Positions 47,496 through 56,558 of a stretch of 64,000 nucleotides of DNA are shown here, piece after piece (the stretch's first letter is position 1; each line of letters starts with the position of its first letter). The notes below the pieces were generated by a model that was not told the DNA's origin, did not search any database, and saw nothing but the letters and a program-made list of their open reading frames with translations. A program made the translations under genes and the position numbers. This stretch comes from Pirellulaceae bacterium (GTDB lineage: Bacteria > Planctomycetota > Planctomycetia > Pirellulales > Pirellulaceae), in assembly GCA_019636375.1 (NCBI GenBank), contig JAHBXS010000003.1, forward strand, positions 248,001-312,000, read 5' to 3'.

Positions 47496-49415
47496 GTGAA
47501 TGCAACAAGGGACGGAGACCTGTACCGAAGAGCAGACCGTTGGTGGCTCGCTGGCCTCAGCGGGTTGTATACCGTCTGCGCAATCTTGTCCTGGACGCGA
47601 CTCAACCATTTTTTGGTTGACTTTGGCCGGGAACTGTATGTTCCCTGGCGTTTGGCATCTGGGGATGTCTTGTACCGTGATGTCGCTTATTTCAACGGCC
47701 CCTTGTCACCGATGCTCAACAGTTGGCTGTTTCGCATTTTCGGAGTCCAGGTACATGTTCTGTTCATCGCCAATTTGTTGATTGGTCTGGGAATTTTGTG
47801 GCTGCTATTTTCGATCATGCGCAGATTTGTAGGAAGCTATGTTGCGGGAGTTGGTGGAATTGTCTTCATCTTGATGTTTGCGTTTAACCATTGGTTGAAT
47901 GCCGGAATTTTTTCTTACGTCGCTCCCTACTCTCACGAGATGACCCACGGTTTGGCTTGTTCTCTACTCAGCCTGTTTTGTTTAGGGAACCCGACTTCGA
48001 ATTCTGCACCGAAGGAATCGATGCGACGTGCGGCAGTAAGTGGATTGCTGGGAGGGATCGTGTTTTTGACAAAGCCTGAGATTTTTCTGGCATTGTGTTT
48101 AGGCTGGTGCGGATGGTGGACGGTGCGAATCGTATCAACTCGAAATCGAGTCCGGCTTCTCCGTGCGGATCACCAACTGACTGAAAATTCTGCGGATGAC
48201 AAATGGGTCCATCGTTGCCTGCGAGGTCCTGCAAGCGAAATCATTTCCACGCTTTGTACAGGATTATTCGTCGTGTTACTTGTGGCCATTTTGATCGTCG
48301 CCGAACATCGCCAGACGTCTTCATGGACTTACGTTTTGGGGGGTTGGCATTGGGTAGGAGATCATTCAGTTGCCAACCATCCGTTCTACAAAATGATTTT
48401 GGGGACGGATCATCTCGTTAATCGGATCGGCGATCAATGGCGACAGTTGTTTTCGGTGGTGGCTATCATTTTCGCGGTTCTGAACCTTGACCGCGTTTGG
48501 TCGCGAGCAGATTCGCGTATTGTTTCATTGATGATTGGGCTGTTGAGTTTAGCAGTCGCAATTTGGTTGACCTGGAAAGGCCCCCTTCCCAGAATGCTAT
48601 TTTTTCAAGGGCTATCGTTTGCCACGTGGTCACTCGCGCTCATCTGTGGATGGCATATTTGGTTCAGTGACAAAGATAATCAGAACAACAAGTTTTTTGC
48701 AAATGGGCTTCCGTGGACGCTCTTTGCGTTGGGTATGCTCAGCAAGTCGTTTTTTAATCCCCTGTTCTTTCACTATGGTTTCGTTCTCGTGTTGCCCGCC
48801 GCGATGGTATTGCTTGTTGCTGCATCGGCATTCGTTCAAAGCATCGGGCACCGAAACTGGCAGGGAGGCCGTGTGGCGGTAAATTTGCTCCTTATGGTTG
48901 TCTTGTTTGATGCCGGTCGGGCAGCGTCAGCCAATTTTAAAGCCGTACGTAGCAACGACTTTGCGATAGGAAGTGGAGGAGACACAATTCTCGTTCCCTC
49001 TCCAGTTGCAGTTCCTGCAACCGCTGTCGTAAAAGAGGCCATCGAAACCGCTCATGAATTAATCGCTGCGGAACAAACCTTGGTGGTCCTGCCAGAGGGA
49101 ATCACCATCAATTATTTTTCACGCCGCAAATCATCGGTCGTCTATACGAATTACATGCCGATTGAGTTTGCGATGTTCGGTGAAGAGCAAATTCTAAAAA
49201 GCCTAAAGGCCAGTCCTCCGGACTTCGTGATGCTCGTCGATCGCGATACAACGGAATATGGATCCGTATTTGGCGCTGCCGACTATGGCGAGGAAGTCTT
49301 GGCCTGGGTCGGGGCCAATTACACTGAAGTACGGACTTTTGGGACGCCTGTTGCAAGGGGCGGGGTGTTCGGCATCCGAATGCTACAACGTCGCGCAAGT
49401 CGGTTGCCGAACTGA
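47496..49415 (+). CDS. Large polytopic membrane protein, probable GT39-like glycosyltransferase
   Basis: About 639 residues starting at the GTG at 47496, which has AAGGAG upstream; the frame extends earlier into the TMEM175 gene. An early loop carries acidic residues typical of the GT-C fold (HFLVDFGRELYVPWRLASGDVLYRDVAY, first acidic pair near residue 45), with about ten helices afterward and a soluble C-terminal domain of about 150 residues (ELIAAEQTLVVLPEGITINYFSRR region). This layout fits sugar transferases that use lipid-linked donors. No partner genes support a specific substrate. Confidence 0.6.
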   Translation: MNATRDGDLYRRADRWWLAGLSGLYTVCAILSWTRLNHFLVDFGRELYVPWRLASGDVLYRDVAYFNGPLSPMLNSWLFRIFGVQVHVLFIANLLIGLGILWLLFSIMRRFVGSYVAGVGGIVFILMFAFNHWLNAGIFSYVAPYSHEMTHGLACSLLSLFCLGNPTSNSAPKESMRRAAVSGLLGGIVFLTKPEIFLALCLGWCGWWTVRIVSTRNRVRLLRADHQLTENSADDKWVHRCLRGPASEIISTLCTGLFVVLLVAILIVAEHRQTSSWTYVLGGWHWVGDHSVANHPFYKMILGTDHLVNRIGDQWRQLFSVVAIIFAVLNLDRVWSRADSRIVSLMIGLLSLAVAIWLTWKGPLPRMLFFQGLSFATWSLALICGWHIWFSDKDNQNNKFFANGLPWTLFALGMLSKSFFNPLFFHYGFVLVLPAAMVLLVAASAFVQSIGHRNWQGGRVAVNLLLMVVLFDAGRAASANFKAVRSNDFAIGSGGDTILVPSPVAVPATAVVKEAIETAHELIAAEQTLVVLPEGITINYFSRRKSSVVYTNYMPIEFAMFGEEQILKSLKASPPDFVMLVDRDTTEYGSVFGAADYGEEVLAWVGANYTEVRTFGTPVARGGVFGIRMLQRRASRLPN

Positions 49416-49422
49416 TGGCCGT

Positions 49423-50439
49423 CTAACGTCCGGGGAAATCGTATTCTTTGTTGGAAGGATCGAAGTCCAAGTTGGTCAAGCCGACGTTCAATTTGACTTT
49501 CGTGTAGGTGTATTCTTCGATCAACAAAGGCTCTTGTCCCGGTGCTTTGGGCCAGTCGTAACTCGCGAAGCGAACGGGGATTTGCAATTCTTCATCAATG
49601 AACACTTGAGCCTTGTGAAACTCATAGACATCCTTACGAACCGGATGCGTGACCTCGATCATCAAGCAATCACGTCCGTTGATCTTGGCACCTTCTCGGT
49701 ATTCAACGTTGCAGTCACCGAGTTGCCGATCACGTTCCGCTTTTTCGATTAGTTTCTTGACAAGGTTTTCAATGCCCGCCTCGTAAATCGGATGCCGATT
49801 GCCTCGCATCGCCAACGCTCCGTCTGGCGGCAGTTCAAAAGTCTTCATGCCCGTCAACAGCCCTGGCTCATGTACCAAGAGATTGCCATTGTTTCGATTT
49901 TCTACGTAAAGGACCTCGCGACCGGCGGTCGGCTTGAGGAATTTCATGTAAACGCTGAAGGGAACGTTTTCTTGGTTCGGGCCAGACTTGCGATTGCGAA
50001 CCTTGATCTTCATGAACTCTTGCTCGCCAACGCGGCCGTTCACGCATTCGCGTTTGACCATCGTGGCCGTGTAGTCTTTAATGTTGCTTTGGATATTTTC
50101 CAAGCCACCATAGGCGATTTCGAGTGCCCGGTCCAAGGGATGAGGAGTCGCTGCCGTTGGTCCAGTCAACGGCAAATGACTGGACAATTCCACAGAGCTC
50201 GCGGCAGGGAGGGCTGCCACGTTGACCCGTTGTTCTTGTGAGTTCGTTTTGGGTGTCGCATTTTCGCCGTGGCCAAAATCTTGATCTTGGACTTCGGGAA
50301 CTTTGGCTTGACGGAAGACGGGCTCAGCGACTTGTTTTGTTTTCGGCGTTTGAGCTGAAGAAATCTCAACTCCAGCCAGAAAAGAAAACCCAACGGATCC
50401 GGCCAAAGCAATCTTTGCACAGAAACGCGTAACAACCAT
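49423..50439 (-). CDS. Exported DUF1571 protein
   Basis: About 338 residues from the ATG at 50439, which has a textbook AAGGAGG 6-7 bases upstream. The frame extends to 50484 without such a site. A signal peptide (FCAKIALAGSVGFSFLAGVEISSAQ, about 5-28) precedes a low-complexity stretch and then the DUF1571 domain (about 110-338): YGGLENIQSNIKDYTATMVKRE, MKFLKPTAGREVLYVENRNNG, and a final Y-x-KVKLNVGLTNLDFDP. The domain resembles lipoprotein-localisation folds (LolA-like outer-membrane sensors) and is common in planctomycetes, but its role is unknown. Confidence 0.85.
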   Translation of the reverse strand: MVVTRFCAKIALAGSVGFSFLAGVEISSAQTPKTKQVAEPVFRQAKVPEVQDQDFGHGENATPKTNSQEQRVNVAALPAASSVELSSHLPLTGPTAATPHPLDRALEIAYGGLENIQSNIKDYTATMVKRECVNGRVGEQEFMKIKVRNRKSGPNQENVPFSVYMKFLKPTAGREVLYVENRNNGNLLVHEPGLLTGMKTFELPPDGALAMRGNRHPIYEAGIENLVKKLIEKAERDRQLGDCNVEYREGAKINGRDCLMIEVTHPVRKDVYEFHKAQVFIDEELQIPVRFASYDWPKAPGQEPLLIEEYTYTKVKLNVGLTNLDFDPSNKEYDFPGR

Positions 50440-50796
50440 ACCTTCCTCCTTGATGGCGCTGTCCCTCAGCCAAGACAAACTCAACTTATTGAGATGCTGG
50501 CCGCGAACGGCATTAAAAAATTCTGATTCCAGAACTTGCGCCGCAGTCTATCCCATCGACTCACACGCTACAATGATGATTCTGCTGGCACTCATTTCTC
50601 GTTGATGGAAAAGAGCTGCTAGCAGGCACTCTGGACGACTACCTTTGTTTATCGCCCAAAAAAGGCTTTGCAGCGCAGCCGTTTTAATGGTTTGTTCGTT
50701 GCCAAACGCTTAATCCCCCCGGTTTAACGGACGAATCTTAAAAACCGCGAGTTTTGCGCAGTTTCATTTTAGAGCTTTTCACAAAAATTTTAGAGA
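50440..50796. other. 357-bp divergent region between DUF1571 and amidohydrolase genes
   Basis: No coding sequence, no convincing promoter pair and no strong hairpin seen. An imperfect repeat of AAAACCG-like phrases near 50735-50755 is too weak to call. Confidence 0.4.
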
Positions 50797-52647
50797 ATGA
50801 GAAATATGAGCACCCAAGTCTACGAAACGGCCATGAGCCTATTCCGAAAGACTCGATCACGAGCACATTCTTTTTCGCAGCGGATCAGCCGAACGAAGCG
50901 GCCTTTAATTAGCACCCCATGCATGCTCAGCTATTTTCTGATCGTGAGTATTTTTTCGGTGCAAACCGTATTCGCTCAATCGTTCCCAGCCGAAAAAATC
51001 ATCCAAGGTGGAACGATTCTCACGATGGACCCGAGTCGTCCAAACGTCGAAGCTGTCGCGGTGGCAGGTGGGCGAATCATCGCGACGGGCACCATGAAAG
51101 AACTCGCGCCCTATGTCGGGCCGGAAACGCAAATCATCGAACTAACTGCCGATCAAATGGCATTGCCTGGACTCATCGAAGGGCATGGTCACTATCTGGG
51201 GCTGGGAGAGTCTTTGATGATGCTGCGACTTGCAGACGTCGAGACTTGGGAAGAACTTGTCGAACGCGTCGCTCAGGCTGCCGAAGTTACTCCCCCTGGA
51301 CAGTGGATCATCGGACGCGGTTGGCACCAATCGAAGTGGAAAGACGTTCCACAGCCTAACGTCGAAGGCTACCCCACGACTGACCTTCTCGATCAAGCCG
51401 CTCCCAATCACCCTGTCTTGTTAACTCATGCCAGCGGCCACATGAGTATGGCCAACGGCTACGCCATGCGACTGGCCGGTGTCGACGAAAAGACGACACC
51501 ACCTGCCGGGGGCGAAATCCTTCACGACGAGGCAGGAAAACCGATCGGAATCTTCCGAGAAACGGCGCAAAATTTGATCAGTCGGGTTCAAGTACGCGAC
51601 GAAATGCGGGCTTCCGCCGAACAACGACTCCAACGTATCGAACGCGCGGTCGAACTGGCTGGCCAGGAATGCCTCAAACACGGGATCACCAGTTTTCAAG
51701 ACGCTGGGACCTCGCTCGCTGAATTACGTTGGCTGCGCCGGCAAGCCCTGGCAGGAAAACTTCCCGTTCGCCTGTGGATGATGGTGCGTGATGATATGAA
51801 CGCAATTGAAAGCGATTTGCCAGCCCTTAAATCAGTTGGTTTGGGGAACGACTTTTTTACGCTCCGAGCGATCAAGTTATCGATTGACGGGGCTCTCGGT
51901 CCCCACGGTGCGTGGTTGCTCGAGCCCTATCAAGACCTTCCCACTTCGGTTGGACTGAACACCATTCCGGTGGAAACCGTTGAAAGAGCTGCCGAATTAG
52001 CCTTACAGTTCGACTGTCAACTTTGCGTTCATGCAATCGGGGACAGAGCCAACCGCGTGACGCTCGACATTTTCGAAAAAGCGCTCGCCAGCCAGCCCTG
52101 CCCTACCAGTCGCCGCTGGCGAATTGAACACGCTCAACATCTTGCTCCCAGCGACATCCCGCGATTCGGGCAACTCGGGGTGATTGCCTCGATGCAAGGC
52201 ATTCACTGTACTTCCGACGCGATTTTTGTGATTCAACGCCTGGGGAATTTGCGAGCTAAAAATGGAGCCTACATGTGGCGCAGCTTGGTCGATAGTGGAG
52301 CCGTTGTCACCAACGGAACCGATGCCCCGGTGGAAGACATCAACCCCTTCCCATCCCTGCAAGCCACGATCACGCGACGCGTTAATGAGGACTTGGTTTT
52401 CTTCCCAGAGCAAGCCTTGACGCGCGAGGAGGCCCTGCGCAGCTACACGATCGACTGCGCTTACTCCGCTTTCGAAGAGTCCCTCAAGGGGAGTCTGACT
52501 CCAGGAAAACTCGCCGACATCGTGGTTGTGGATCGCAACTTGCTGACCTGCCCCGCCGAAACGATCGGTGAAACACAGGTCGTCATGACAATCCTCGGCG
52601 GTCAAATCGTCTACAACAGTAACGAACTGCCCAACAACCTCCGTTAA
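50797..52647 (+). CDS. Exported amidohydrolase (YtcJ-like, amidohydrolase family 3)
   Basis: 616 residues. After a basic N-terminus of about 45 residues, a signal-like helix (MLSYFLIVSIFSVQTVFAQ) suggests export. The metal-dependent hydrolase domain starts with IIQGGTILTMDPSRPNVEAVAV and contains LPGLIEGHGHYLGLGE with the metal-binding His pair, then IDGALGPHGAWLLEPY, IGDRANR, IEHAQHL and the terminal aspartate in VTNGTDAPVEDI. The family splits amides and related bonds. The substrate is unknown. The export signal is a little unusual for the family. mobB begins 4 bp after the stop codon. Confidence 0.83.
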   Translation: MRNMSTQVYETAMSLFRKTRSRAHSFSQRISRTKRPLISTPCMLSYFLIVSIFSVQTVFAQSFPAEKIIQGGTILTMDPSRPNVEAVAVAGGRIIATGTMKELAPYVGPETQIIELTADQMALPGLIEGHGHYLGLGESLMMLRLADVETWEELVERVAQAAEVTPPGQWIIGRGWHQSKWKDVPQPNVEGYPTTDLLDQAAPNHPVLLTHASGHMSMANGYAMRLAGVDEKTTPPAGGEILHDEAGKPIGIFRETAQNLISRVQVRDEMRASAEQRLQRIERAVELAGQECLKHGITSFQDAGTSLAELRWLRRQALAGKLPVRLWMMVRDDMNAIESDLPALKSVGLGNDFFTLRAIKLSIDGALGPHGAWLLEPYQDLPTSVGLNTIPVETVERAAELALQFDCQLCVHAIGDRANRVTLDIFEKALASQPCPTSRRWRIEHAQHLAPSDIPRFGQLGVIASMQGIHCTSDAIFVIQRLGNLRAKNGAYMWRSLVDSGAVVTNGTDAPVEDINPFPSLQATITRRVNEDLVFFPEQALTREEALRSYTIDCAYSAFEESLKGSLTPGKLADIVVVDRNLLTCPAETIGETQVVMTILGGQIVYNSNELPNNLR

Positions 52648-52651
52648 ACTC

Positions 52652-53191
52652 ATGAAACGAATCCATATCGTCGGTCGCAAGAACAACGGCAAGACCCAGC
52701 TAGTCGTCGATTTGGTCCGCGAGTTGACGGCCCAAAGTTTTCGGGTTGCCACGATCAAGCACACGCACCATCAACACGAACTGGACACGCCAGGCAAAGA
52801 CTCTTGGCAACACCGTCAAGCCGGTGCGGCGATGGTTGGGGTTCTGTCGCACAATCTCACCGCTCTATTTGTACCCATCGAACCCCAAGACGGTGGAGAC
52901 GATCGCTATGATCTGCTCGCACCAATGTTCGCAGGATGCGACTTGGTTTTGGTGGAGGGAAATCTCGCCACTCGCGCCCCAAAAATCGAAGTCTGGCGGG
53001 CTTCGGTCGGCTCCACACCGATCTATCTCGATGATCCTGGAATCGAGTTGGTCGTAAGCGATGATGAACTCCCGGACTCAAAAGCCTGCACTTCTCCCCC
53101 AAAAAAACTTTCTCGTGATGACATCAATCAGATCGTCGATTGGATCATATCTAGGGAGTCGCTCACAGAAGGTGAGCGATCTTTATCCTGA
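52652..53191 (+). CDS. mobB: Molybdopterin-guanine dinucleotide biosynthesis protein B (MobB)
   Basis: 179 residues. The P-loop GRKNNGKTQLV (about 8-18), the segment VATIKHTHHQHELDTPGKDSWQHRQAGA and the phrase LVLVEGN are typical of MobB, a GTP-binding protein that helps attach GMP to molybdopterin. It is expected to act in the cytoplasm. mobA and molybdoenzymes are not nearby. It is likely co-transcribed with the amidohydrolase, which gives no obvious functional link. Confidence 0.92.
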   Translation: MKRIHIVGRKNNGKTQLVVDLVRELTAQSFRVATIKHTHHQHELDTPGKDSWQHRQAGAAMVGVLSHNLTALFVPIEPQDGGDDRYDLLAPMFAGCDLVLVEGNLATRAPKIEVWRASVGSTPIYLDDPGIELVVSDDELPDSKACTSPPKKLSRDDINQIVDWIISRESLTEGERSLS

Positions 53192-53260
53192 TTGCTCCGC
53201 TTTAAGCAGACAGCGATCATCTGATTTTAAGCCAACTTTTTTTCGCCGAACGTCGCGATC

Positions 53261-53301
53261 GGCCTTTCCCAAAAGGGGTCTGACCCTTTTGGGATGGGCT
53301 C
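53261..53301. repeat. MITE-like palindromic repeat, copy D (arms only)
   Basis: Only the two outer arms remain: GGCCTTTCCCAAAAGGGGTC joined to TGACCCTTTTGGGATGGGCTC, making a tight hairpin. The interior seen in copies A, C and E is missing. It lies between the convergent mobB and methyltransferase genes and is followed by TTTTT, so it may now act as a terminator in the plus direction. Confidence 0.8.
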
Positions 53302-53345
53302 TTTTTGCCTCGCCGCCTAAAATTCGCGAACCATCACCTGAAAAT

Positions 53346-54167
53346 CTAGTTCGCCGACATCTCATAAAGGTTGGGGTAATCGGCTAGGCCGTCAAGCAAG
53401 CCTTCGACCTTGGAAGCGACGATTTCCAAACGCCCTAACTCGGGATGAGTCGGATTTTGCCGATAGAAAATTAAGCGGGCTTCTTTAAAACCCAGCCATG
53501 AAAAAACAGGAATCATGGTTCGCGGGCCGGTGGGGCGCCAGTTCAAACCGTAGGCACCCGACATCAAACTGCGGATGTCCTCTGAGCCCGGTTTCAAATA
53601 GCCATCGGGCTTCCCCCAAGTCGCCTGCGTGTTAAAAATCAAAACTTCGCGGGTTAAATCACTGGCGTTTTTGAGTGCGGTGATTGGATCGGGCAAATGA
53701 TAAAAAATCCCTTTAAACATTGTTAAATCAAACATGGGAAGACCTCGTTGCGGAAGGTCGTAGACATCGCAGACTCCAAATTCGACGTTGTCCGTCGGAG
53801 TCACGGTGCGATGCTGTTGAACCCACCGAGCCTGATTGATCCAATGCTCGCGAATGTCGAAGCCAAACGAATACTCGGCCCCCAAGCTTCGCGCGGCAAA
53901 GCAATAGACTCCCGCATTGCAGGCACAGTCCAAGAATCTCTTCCCCGCCAAGCCCTGAGGATACAGCGGGCGGACCATGTCCATGTATCCATCGTACAGA
54001 GTGGTCAGCAGGCTGATATTTTGATTTTGCCGCCGATTCATTTCGCCAGTGGATTCGTAGGGGTCACTGGTGCTGAAGTCGGGCGTGATCTGTATGCCTT
54101 GGTGCCAAGGTCCGAGGTCGCGGACTTCTTCTGCCAATTGCTCTGGCGTTTTTTCGTGAGGACTCAT
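53346..54167 (-). CDS. SAM-dependent methyltransferase (DUF1698/CmoB-like)
   Basis: 273 residues with a Rossmann methyltransferase fold. Motif I is RFLDCACNAGVYCFAARSLG (about 88-107), motif II GFDIREHWINQA, and later segments are FGVCDVYDLP and FDLTMFKGIFYHLPDP, all in the style of the DUF1698/CmoB family. N-terminal text WHQGIQITPDF is also in the CmoB manner, though the target molecule cannot be assigned. It begins 6 bp after transketolase in the same direction, so co-transcription is likely. Confidence 0.83.
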   Translation of the reverse strand: MSPHEKTPEQLAEEVRDLGPWHQGIQITPDFSTSDPYESTGEMNRRQNQNISLLTTLYDGYMDMVRPLYPQGLAGKRFLDCACNAGVYCFAARSLGAEYSFGFDIREHWINQARWVQQHRTVTPTDNVEFGVCDVYDLPQRGLPMFDLTMFKGIFYHLPDPITALKNASDLTREVLIFNTQATWGKPDGYLKPGSEDIRSLMSGAYGLNWRPTGPRTMIPVFSWLGFKEARLIFYRQNPTHPELGRLEIVASKVEGLLDGLADYPNLYEMSAN

Positions 54168-54173
54168 GGGATG

Positions 54174-56225
54174 TTAAGAATGCCTTTCGATCGTTTGCAA
54201 CGCGACATCGACCACTCGCTCGGTGGTGATGCCAAAATGTTGATAAAGTTTTTCTGCTGGCGCGCTGTCCCCGAATGACGACATGCCGACGAACGCTCCT
54301 GAACAGCCTAAATACTTTTGCCATCCCATTTCAATACCAGCTTCGACAGCAACGCGAGCCAAACATGCCTTGGGGAGCACCGTTTCGCGATATTCGCTCG
54401 GTTGTTCATCGAAAAGTTCCCAACACGGAAGTGAAACCACGCGGGGTGCAAATCCCATCTCTTCGAGTTTCTTGGCCGCTTCTAGGCACAAACTCAACTC
54501 GGAGCCGGTGCCGATCAAAATCACGTCGCAGCGCGATTTGTTTTCATAAACCACGTAGCCTCCTCGTGCGACTCCGGCTGCGCAGTCATTGACCGATCCG
54601 TCTAGCTCGGGAACGTTCTGCCGCGAAAGAACCATCGCGGTAGGGCGTCCTTTTTGGGATAGGGCCACGCGGTAAGCCGCCGCAGTTTCCGCACCGTCGG
54701 CTGGTCTAATGACGAGCAAATTCGGAATGGCTCGCACGGCGGCCAGGTGCTCAACGGGCTGATGGGTCGGTCCATCTTCACCCAACCCGATTGAGTCGTG
54801 AGTGAGAAGGTAGATGACTGGCTGGTGCATCAAGGCGCTCAATCGCAAGGCCGGTCGCAAATAATCGGTGAATACAAAAAACGTCGCGCAATAGGCACGC
54901 AATCCAGACAGCGACATACCATTGCAAATCGCCGCCATCGATAATTCTCGCACGCCAAAATGGAAATTCCGTCCGCCAAAATTGCCGGGCAGAAAACTTC
55001 CGGCAGTGGAGGATTCAATCAGGGATTTGTTGGATTCGGCGAGGTCGGCTGAACCACCGACGAGCCAGGGTATTTTTCCAGCGACTTGATTGAGGACCTT
55101 TCCGGACCAAGCTCGCGTCGCCGCCGCCTTGCCGCCTTTGGCGAACTCATTTAGCGGCTGTTCCCAATTTGCCGGGAGTTCTCGATTCCAAAGGGCTCGT
55201 AGTTCCATCGCTTGTTCGGGATTTGCCGCGGAGTAGCTCCCCCAAGCGGCTTGCCACTTGTCAAACAATTCCCGTCCGCGTTCACCGATGGTTTCGCGGA
55301 AGTGTTCGACAACTTCTTTTGGCACTAAAAATTTTTCTTTGGTCGGCCAACCATAGGCTGCCTTAGCCGCTTCGATTTCGCTTTCACCAAGCGGCGCACC
55401 GTGAGCGGCAGCCGTGTTCTGCTTGTTGGGGGCTCCGAATCCGATCACACTGCGGACGATGATGAGGGTCGGACGGTCTTGGGTTTGCTGAAAAACCTTC
55501 AACGCCGCCCGAAAGGCTGGCAGGTCATTTGCGTCATTCACGGTCACCGTTTGCCAACCCATGGCGGCAAATTTCGCGGCTACATTTTCGGTGTAAGCCA
55601 GATCGGTCGAACCTTCGATGGTGATTCGGTTGTCGTCGTAAATCCAGCACAAATTCGCAAGTCCCAGATGGCCGGCCATTGAAGCAGCTTCGTTCCCGAC
55701 CCCTTCCATTAAGTCGCCGTCGCTGCAGAGAGCGTAGACGTTGTAGTCGAACAGCCCTGGTTGGCTTAGCCCGTAACGTGCGTCGAACCAGCGCGCGGCA
55801 ATCGCCATCCCAACGCTATTGGCGATCCCTTGGCCGAGCGGTCCGGTTGTCGTTTCGGCCCCGGTCACCTCGCCAAATTCAGGATGCCCGGCGCAGGGGC
55901 TGTGGAGTTGTCGAAAGTTTTTGATGTCGGCGAGCGAAACGGCTGGCTCCGAACCGCCACTTGTTTTTTTCACTCCCGCTAGATGCAAAACCGAGTACAA
56001 CAGCATCGACGCATGACCGCACGACAAAACAAAACGATCGCGAGCTGGCCAGTCGGGATTCGCTGGGTCGTAACGTAAGTGGTTTGCCCAGAGTTCGTAG
56101 GCAATCGGCGCCAATGCCATCGGCGTCCCCGGATGCCCACTATTGGCCGCTTGGACGGCATCCATTGACAACGTTCGAATGGTGTTGATCGCCAATTGAT
56201 CGATCGCGACGGCAGTTTGACTCAT
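54174..56225 (-). CDS. tkt: Transketolase
   Basis: 683 residues after choosing the ATG at 56225; the frame reaches 56276 without extra similarity. It exchanges two-carbon units among sugar phosphates in the pentose phosphate pathway, using thiamine diphosphate. The N-terminal block INTIRTLSMDAVQAANSGHPGTPM, the cofactor motif ALCSDGDLMEG with the downstream DDN, and the pyrimidine-binding LTHDSIGLGEDGPTHQPVEHL are complete, as is the C-terminal domain. The methyltransferase gene follows 6 bp later. Two direct repeats of a nonamer lie about 70-95 bp upstream. Confidence 0.97.
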   Translation of the reverse strand: MSQTAVAIDQLAINTIRTLSMDAVQAANSGHPGTPMALAPIAYELWANHLRYDPANPDWPARDRFVLSCGHASMLLYSVLHLAGVKKTSGGSEPAVSLADIKNFRQLHSPCAGHPEFGEVTGAETTTGPLGQGIANSVGMAIAARWFDARYGLSQPGLFDYNVYALCSDGDLMEGVGNEAASMAGHLGLANLCWIYDDNRITIEGSTDLAYTENVAAKFAAMGWQTVTVNDANDLPAFRAALKVFQQTQDRPTLIIVRSVIGFGAPNKQNTAAAHGAPLGESEIEAAKAAYGWPTKEKFLVPKEVVEHFRETIGERGRELFDKWQAAWGSYSAANPEQAMELRALWNRELPANWEQPLNEFAKGGKAAATRAWSGKVLNQVAGKIPWLVGGSADLAESNKSLIESSTAGSFLPGNFGGRNFHFGVRELSMAAICNGMSLSGLRAYCATFFVFTDYLRPALRLSALMHQPVIYLLTHDSIGLGEDGPTHQPVEHLAAVRAIPNLLVIRPADGAETAAAYRVALSQKGRPTAMVLSRQNVPELDGSVNDCAAGVARGGYVVYENKSRCDVILIGTGSELSLCLEAAKKLEEMGFAPRVVSLPCWELFDEQPSEYRETVLPKACLARVAVEAGIEMGWQKYLGCSGAFVGMSSFGDSAPAEKLYQHFGITTERVVDVALQTIERHS

Positions 56226-56558
56226 CGGTAAATTTCCAAAACAGTTTGGGTAAAAGACTTCAGTCAGAAATAACATTTTAAAAATTCATTCGAGAGCCCG
56301 CTCTTTGTTGCCCGCTCTCTAATGAGATTTTCGCTTGATTTCTGAAAAACCCCAAGGTATCGAGGTTTGCGGCGTCCGCCAAGGGTTTGCCGTTTTAAAC
56401 GCCAGAATGACTCACCGAATTGAAGGTTTAGCAAGGGCCGTTTTAAGGTCGATTAAATTCGAAACAAATCGGATTTTTTTTGTTTTTTGGGGAAATCGCC
56501 TTTTAGGTAGCGACTCTATCGTCAACAATAGTAGAGAATACTTCTCAGGAGTTTAACG
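56226..56558. other. 333-bp divergent region between tkt and toroid-3
   Basis: No gene is supported. The tkt side holds GCCCGCTCT repeated at 56296-56304 and 56310-56318, with an outer inverted pair GAGAGC (56292-56297) and GCTCTC (56314-56319). On the toroid-3 side, AGGAG lies 8 bases before the ATG at 56559. No clear promoter boxes for that gene. Confidence 0.45.
56292..56319. promoter_or_regulatory. Candidate operator upstream of transketolase
   Basis: Two exact copies of GCCCGCTCT in direct orientation, 14 bp apart, enclosed by GAGAGC and GCTCTC in inverted orientation. The region begins 67 bp upstream of the tkt start codon. A regulatory site is possible, but no regulator is suggested by the context. 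Confidence 0.3.
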
